A stretch of 64,000 nt of DNA, from positions 1 to 64,000 of the forward strand of contig NZ_JACHJL010000008.1 of assembly GCF_014203645.1 (NCBI RefSeq), given 5' to 3'. Positions 62,493 to 64,000 of this stretch are shown here, in pieces; position 1 is the stretch's first letter, and every line of letters begins with the position of its first letter. A program made the position numbers and the translations under genes. The stretch comes from Streptomyces zagrosensis. Lineage in GTDB: Bacteria > Actinomycetota > Actinomycetes > Streptomycetales > Streptomycetaceae. The notes below the pieces were generated by a model. The model was not told the DNA's origin, made no database searches, and saw only the letters and a program-made list of their open reading frames with translations.

Positions 62493-63338
62493 GTGCCCCT
62501 CCCCCCGTTCGCCAAGGATTCCGGGGAAATGATCGACGCGGAAGGCGACGTCTACATCGTCTCCTTCCCCAAATGCGGCCGCACGTGGCTGCGGGTACTC
62601 ATGGCCAAGGCCATCTCGACCGCGCGCGGAATTCCCCTGGAGGTCTGCCGGGACTTGGCCCTCACCGAATACAGCGCCGTCGACTCCGCAGTCCCGCGCA
62701 TCGTCTACTGGCACGACGACTTCGTCGCCTGGCGCACCCCGGCCGAACTGTCCTGGAACAAGGACTTCTACCACGACCGCAAAGTCGTCCTCCTGGTCCG
62801 TGACATCCGGGACACAGCTGTGTCCCGCTACTTCCAGCGGACCCTCCGCAAGAAGCCCCCGTACACCAGGGGAATCGGAGACTTCCTCATCGAGGAGGAA
62901 GGCAGCATCAAGACCTGTCTGACCTTCTGGAACATCTGGCACGAGCGACAGGACGTGCCCGCCTCGTTCCTGCTCACCTCATACGAACGCCTGATGGCAG
63001 ACACAGCCGGCGAACTGGGACGCATACTCAACTTCTGCGGCCTGCCCCCGACCGATGAGGAGGCCCTGCACACCGCGGCCGACTTCGCGAACTTCGAATC
63101 CATGCGCGCCATGGAACTCTCAGACGCGCTGGGCACGGACCGTCTCCGCCCCACCGTTCTCGGGAACCCCGACTCTTACAAGACCCGCCGGGGTGTCATC
63201 GGCGGGTTCCGTGACGACCTCACGTCCGAGCAGATCGGCTACGTGAACGACGTCACGCGTCGAATCCTCGCGCCACAGTGGCAGCCCGCGGCTTTCGCGG
63301 CGGACGCCGCCCCGCAGAGCCTCGACCGGACACCGTGA
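62493..63338 (+). CDS. Sulfotransferase (Sulfotransfer_1 type)
   Basis: A 281-residue sulfotransferase of the aryl/alkyl group. 5'-phosphosulfate motif YIVSFPKCGRTWLRVLMAK (~22), 3'-phosphate motif KVVLLVRDIRDTAVSRYFQR (~98) and C-terminal RRGVIGGFRDDLTSEQIGYV matching the family KxGxxGxW loop region. GTG 62493 has GAAAGGA upstream, 12 bases after the first sulfotransferase stop. Two unlike sulfotransferases side by side suggest two sulfation sites or one carrier and one transfer role. Confidence 0.9.
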   Translation: MPLPPFAKDSGEMIDAEGDVYIVSFPKCGRTWLRVLMAKAISTARGIPLEVCRDLALTEYSAVDSAVPRIVYWHDDFVAWRTPAELSWNKDFYHDRKVVLLVRDIRDTAVSRYFQRTLRKKPPYTRGIGDFLIEEEGSIKTCLTFWNIWHERQDVPASFLLTSYERLMADTAGELGRILNFCGLPPTDEEALHTAADFANFESMRAMELSDALGTDRLRPTVLGNPDSYKTRRGVIGGFRDDLTSEQIGYVNDVTRRILAPQWQPAAFAADAAPQSLDRTP

Positions 63339-63705
63339 CGCACCCGCCCAGCAGTCACACCTCCGACAGCAGCGTCCGTAGCCGAGGCACTGGCCGCAGC
63401 AGCAGAAGCAGGCGGTCCGGCGAGTCGGGTTCGGTGACCGCGCCGACATTGGTGATCACGAGACTGGGCGGGTGGTGGTCGAGCATGTGGGCGAACGCGG
63501 CCAGTTCCATCGCGGCGGCGCCGCTCTCCGGGCGTGTGGCGTCACAGCCGCGCCCGGGGGTGAGAAGCTCCAGCGCCCACCGGGGGGTCATCGACACCCG
63601 CCCACGCGTGGCCCGAGCGTGCGACCGGTTCAAGACCACGCCGTCACTCCAAGGCAAGCTCAAGCCGGCCCCCTCGGCAGAAGATCGTGCGTCGGTCGTG
63701 ACCCG
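63339..63705. other. Gap at the right end of the RiPP-like locus
   Basis: No supported gene. A minus-strand frame at 63355-63663 (LELLTPGRGCDATRPESG) has no ribosome site or recognised family. Confidence 0.4.
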
Positions 63706-64000
63706 TCACGCGCGGAAGCCGGGCAGCCGCGTCACCTGCTGAGCTGTTGCGAGTTCTTCACGCGTCTGGTCGAGCTCAAGTGACAGCTCAGCTGTGGCAC
63801 GAGCAAGGGCTCGCACCCGCTCACGCTCTACGGCAAGTTCACCCTTGGCCTTCGCCAGGGCATGCCTGATCGCGGTGTTCTCCTCGGCTAGGCGCTGAGC
63901 GACGTGCGGGGTGAAGTTCTGCGCGGTGGCCCGTGCTTCGAACTCGACAACTCGCCGAGTAGCCGCTTGTGCAGCTTCTCGTCGGCCTCGTCCGCAAACT
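63706..64000 (-). CDS. Coiled-coil protein, 5' part beyond window
   Basis: The last 98 codons of a minus-strand gene: EFEARATAQNFTPHVAQRLA, then heptad-rich EENTAIRHALAKAKGELAVE and LARATAELSLELDQTREELA, ending RLPGFRA. The regular Ala/Leu/Glu spacing predicts a long coiled coil. Similar tails follow small helix-turn-helix proteins of integrase modules, but the defining N-terminal part is outside the window, so no function is assigned. Confidence 0.6.
   Translation of the reverse strand, partial: VCGRGRREAAQAATRRVVEFEARATAQNFTPHVAQRLAEENTAIRHALAKAKGELAVERERVRALARATAELSLELDQTREELATAQQVTRLPGFRA

Overview
The window is high-GC actinomycete DNA, most likely Streptomyces or a close relative. The signs are GGAGG-type ribosome sites, frequent GTG and TTG starts, tightly overlapping operons, a DUF397/DUF5753/S-adenosyl-methyltransferase gene set, and many specialised-metabolism genes. 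It reads as an accessory region: several partial or complete biosynthetic loci separated by insertion-sequence scars, a small CRISPR-Cas locus and decayed genes. Many frameshifts fall in short homopolymers, so some broken genes may be assembly errors.

Layout. 1-5 kb: the start of an NRPS adenylation protein (runs off the left edge), an atypical NarL/LuxR regulator, a DHA2 drug exporter with a divergent TetR gene and a clear operator; an identical inverted repeat (GTTCAACTG / CAGTTGAAC) occurs at both ends of this block. 5.8-11.7 kb: a KAS III-like enzyme with Ser at the usual Cys position, an alpha/beta hydrolase, and decayed genes (aldo/keto reductase, fatty acyl-AMP ligase, FabH split by an IS982 element, PhyH dioxygenase, permease tail). 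11.7-20.8 kb: a minus-strand operon with a transglutaminase-like protein, an AurF-like diiron oxygenase, two carrier proteins, a stand-alone SerRS-like aminoacyl:carrier-protein ligase, a nitronate-monooxygenase-like flavoprotein, a hydrolase, a phosphopantetheinyl transferase, an amino-acid permease and a PLP decarboxylase. This looks like a pathway that N-oxygenates a carrier-bound amino acid. 21.4-23.6 kb: IS21 and IS630 remains.

25-32 kb: a type I-B CRISPR-Cas effector operon (cas6-cas8-cas7-cas5-cas3) with an in-frame stop in cas8, no cas1/cas2/cas4 and only four diverged repeats, followed by an ISAzo13 element. 34-38 kb: DUF397, SAM methyltransferase, XRE regulator and a membrane-anchored Mrr nuclease. 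39.3-40.2 kb: a lasso-peptide precursor and a truncated lasso cyclase. 40.9-43.9 kb: a C-methyltransferase beside one polypeptide joining a squalene/phytoene-synthase domain to a cis-prenyltransferase. 44.6-53.4 kb: a five-gene operon (quinone-oxidoreductase type enzyme, altered HisF homologue, FAD oxidoreductase, two paralogous unknown proteins) divergent from an A-T-R reductase.

54.4-63.3 kb: a compact RiPP-like locus. It has YcaO, two methyltransferases, a 29-residue acidic peptide gene, an HExxH protein, a glycosyltransferase, a sugar epimerase and a PhyH dioxygenase on the minus strand, with two sulfotransferases divergent. The peptide has no Cys, Ser, Thr, Tyr, Lys or Gly, so ordinary azoline or lanthionine chemistry is excluded. 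Together with the prenyl-synthase fusion and the SerRS-like/diiron operon, this is the best candidate for undescribed chemistry in the window.
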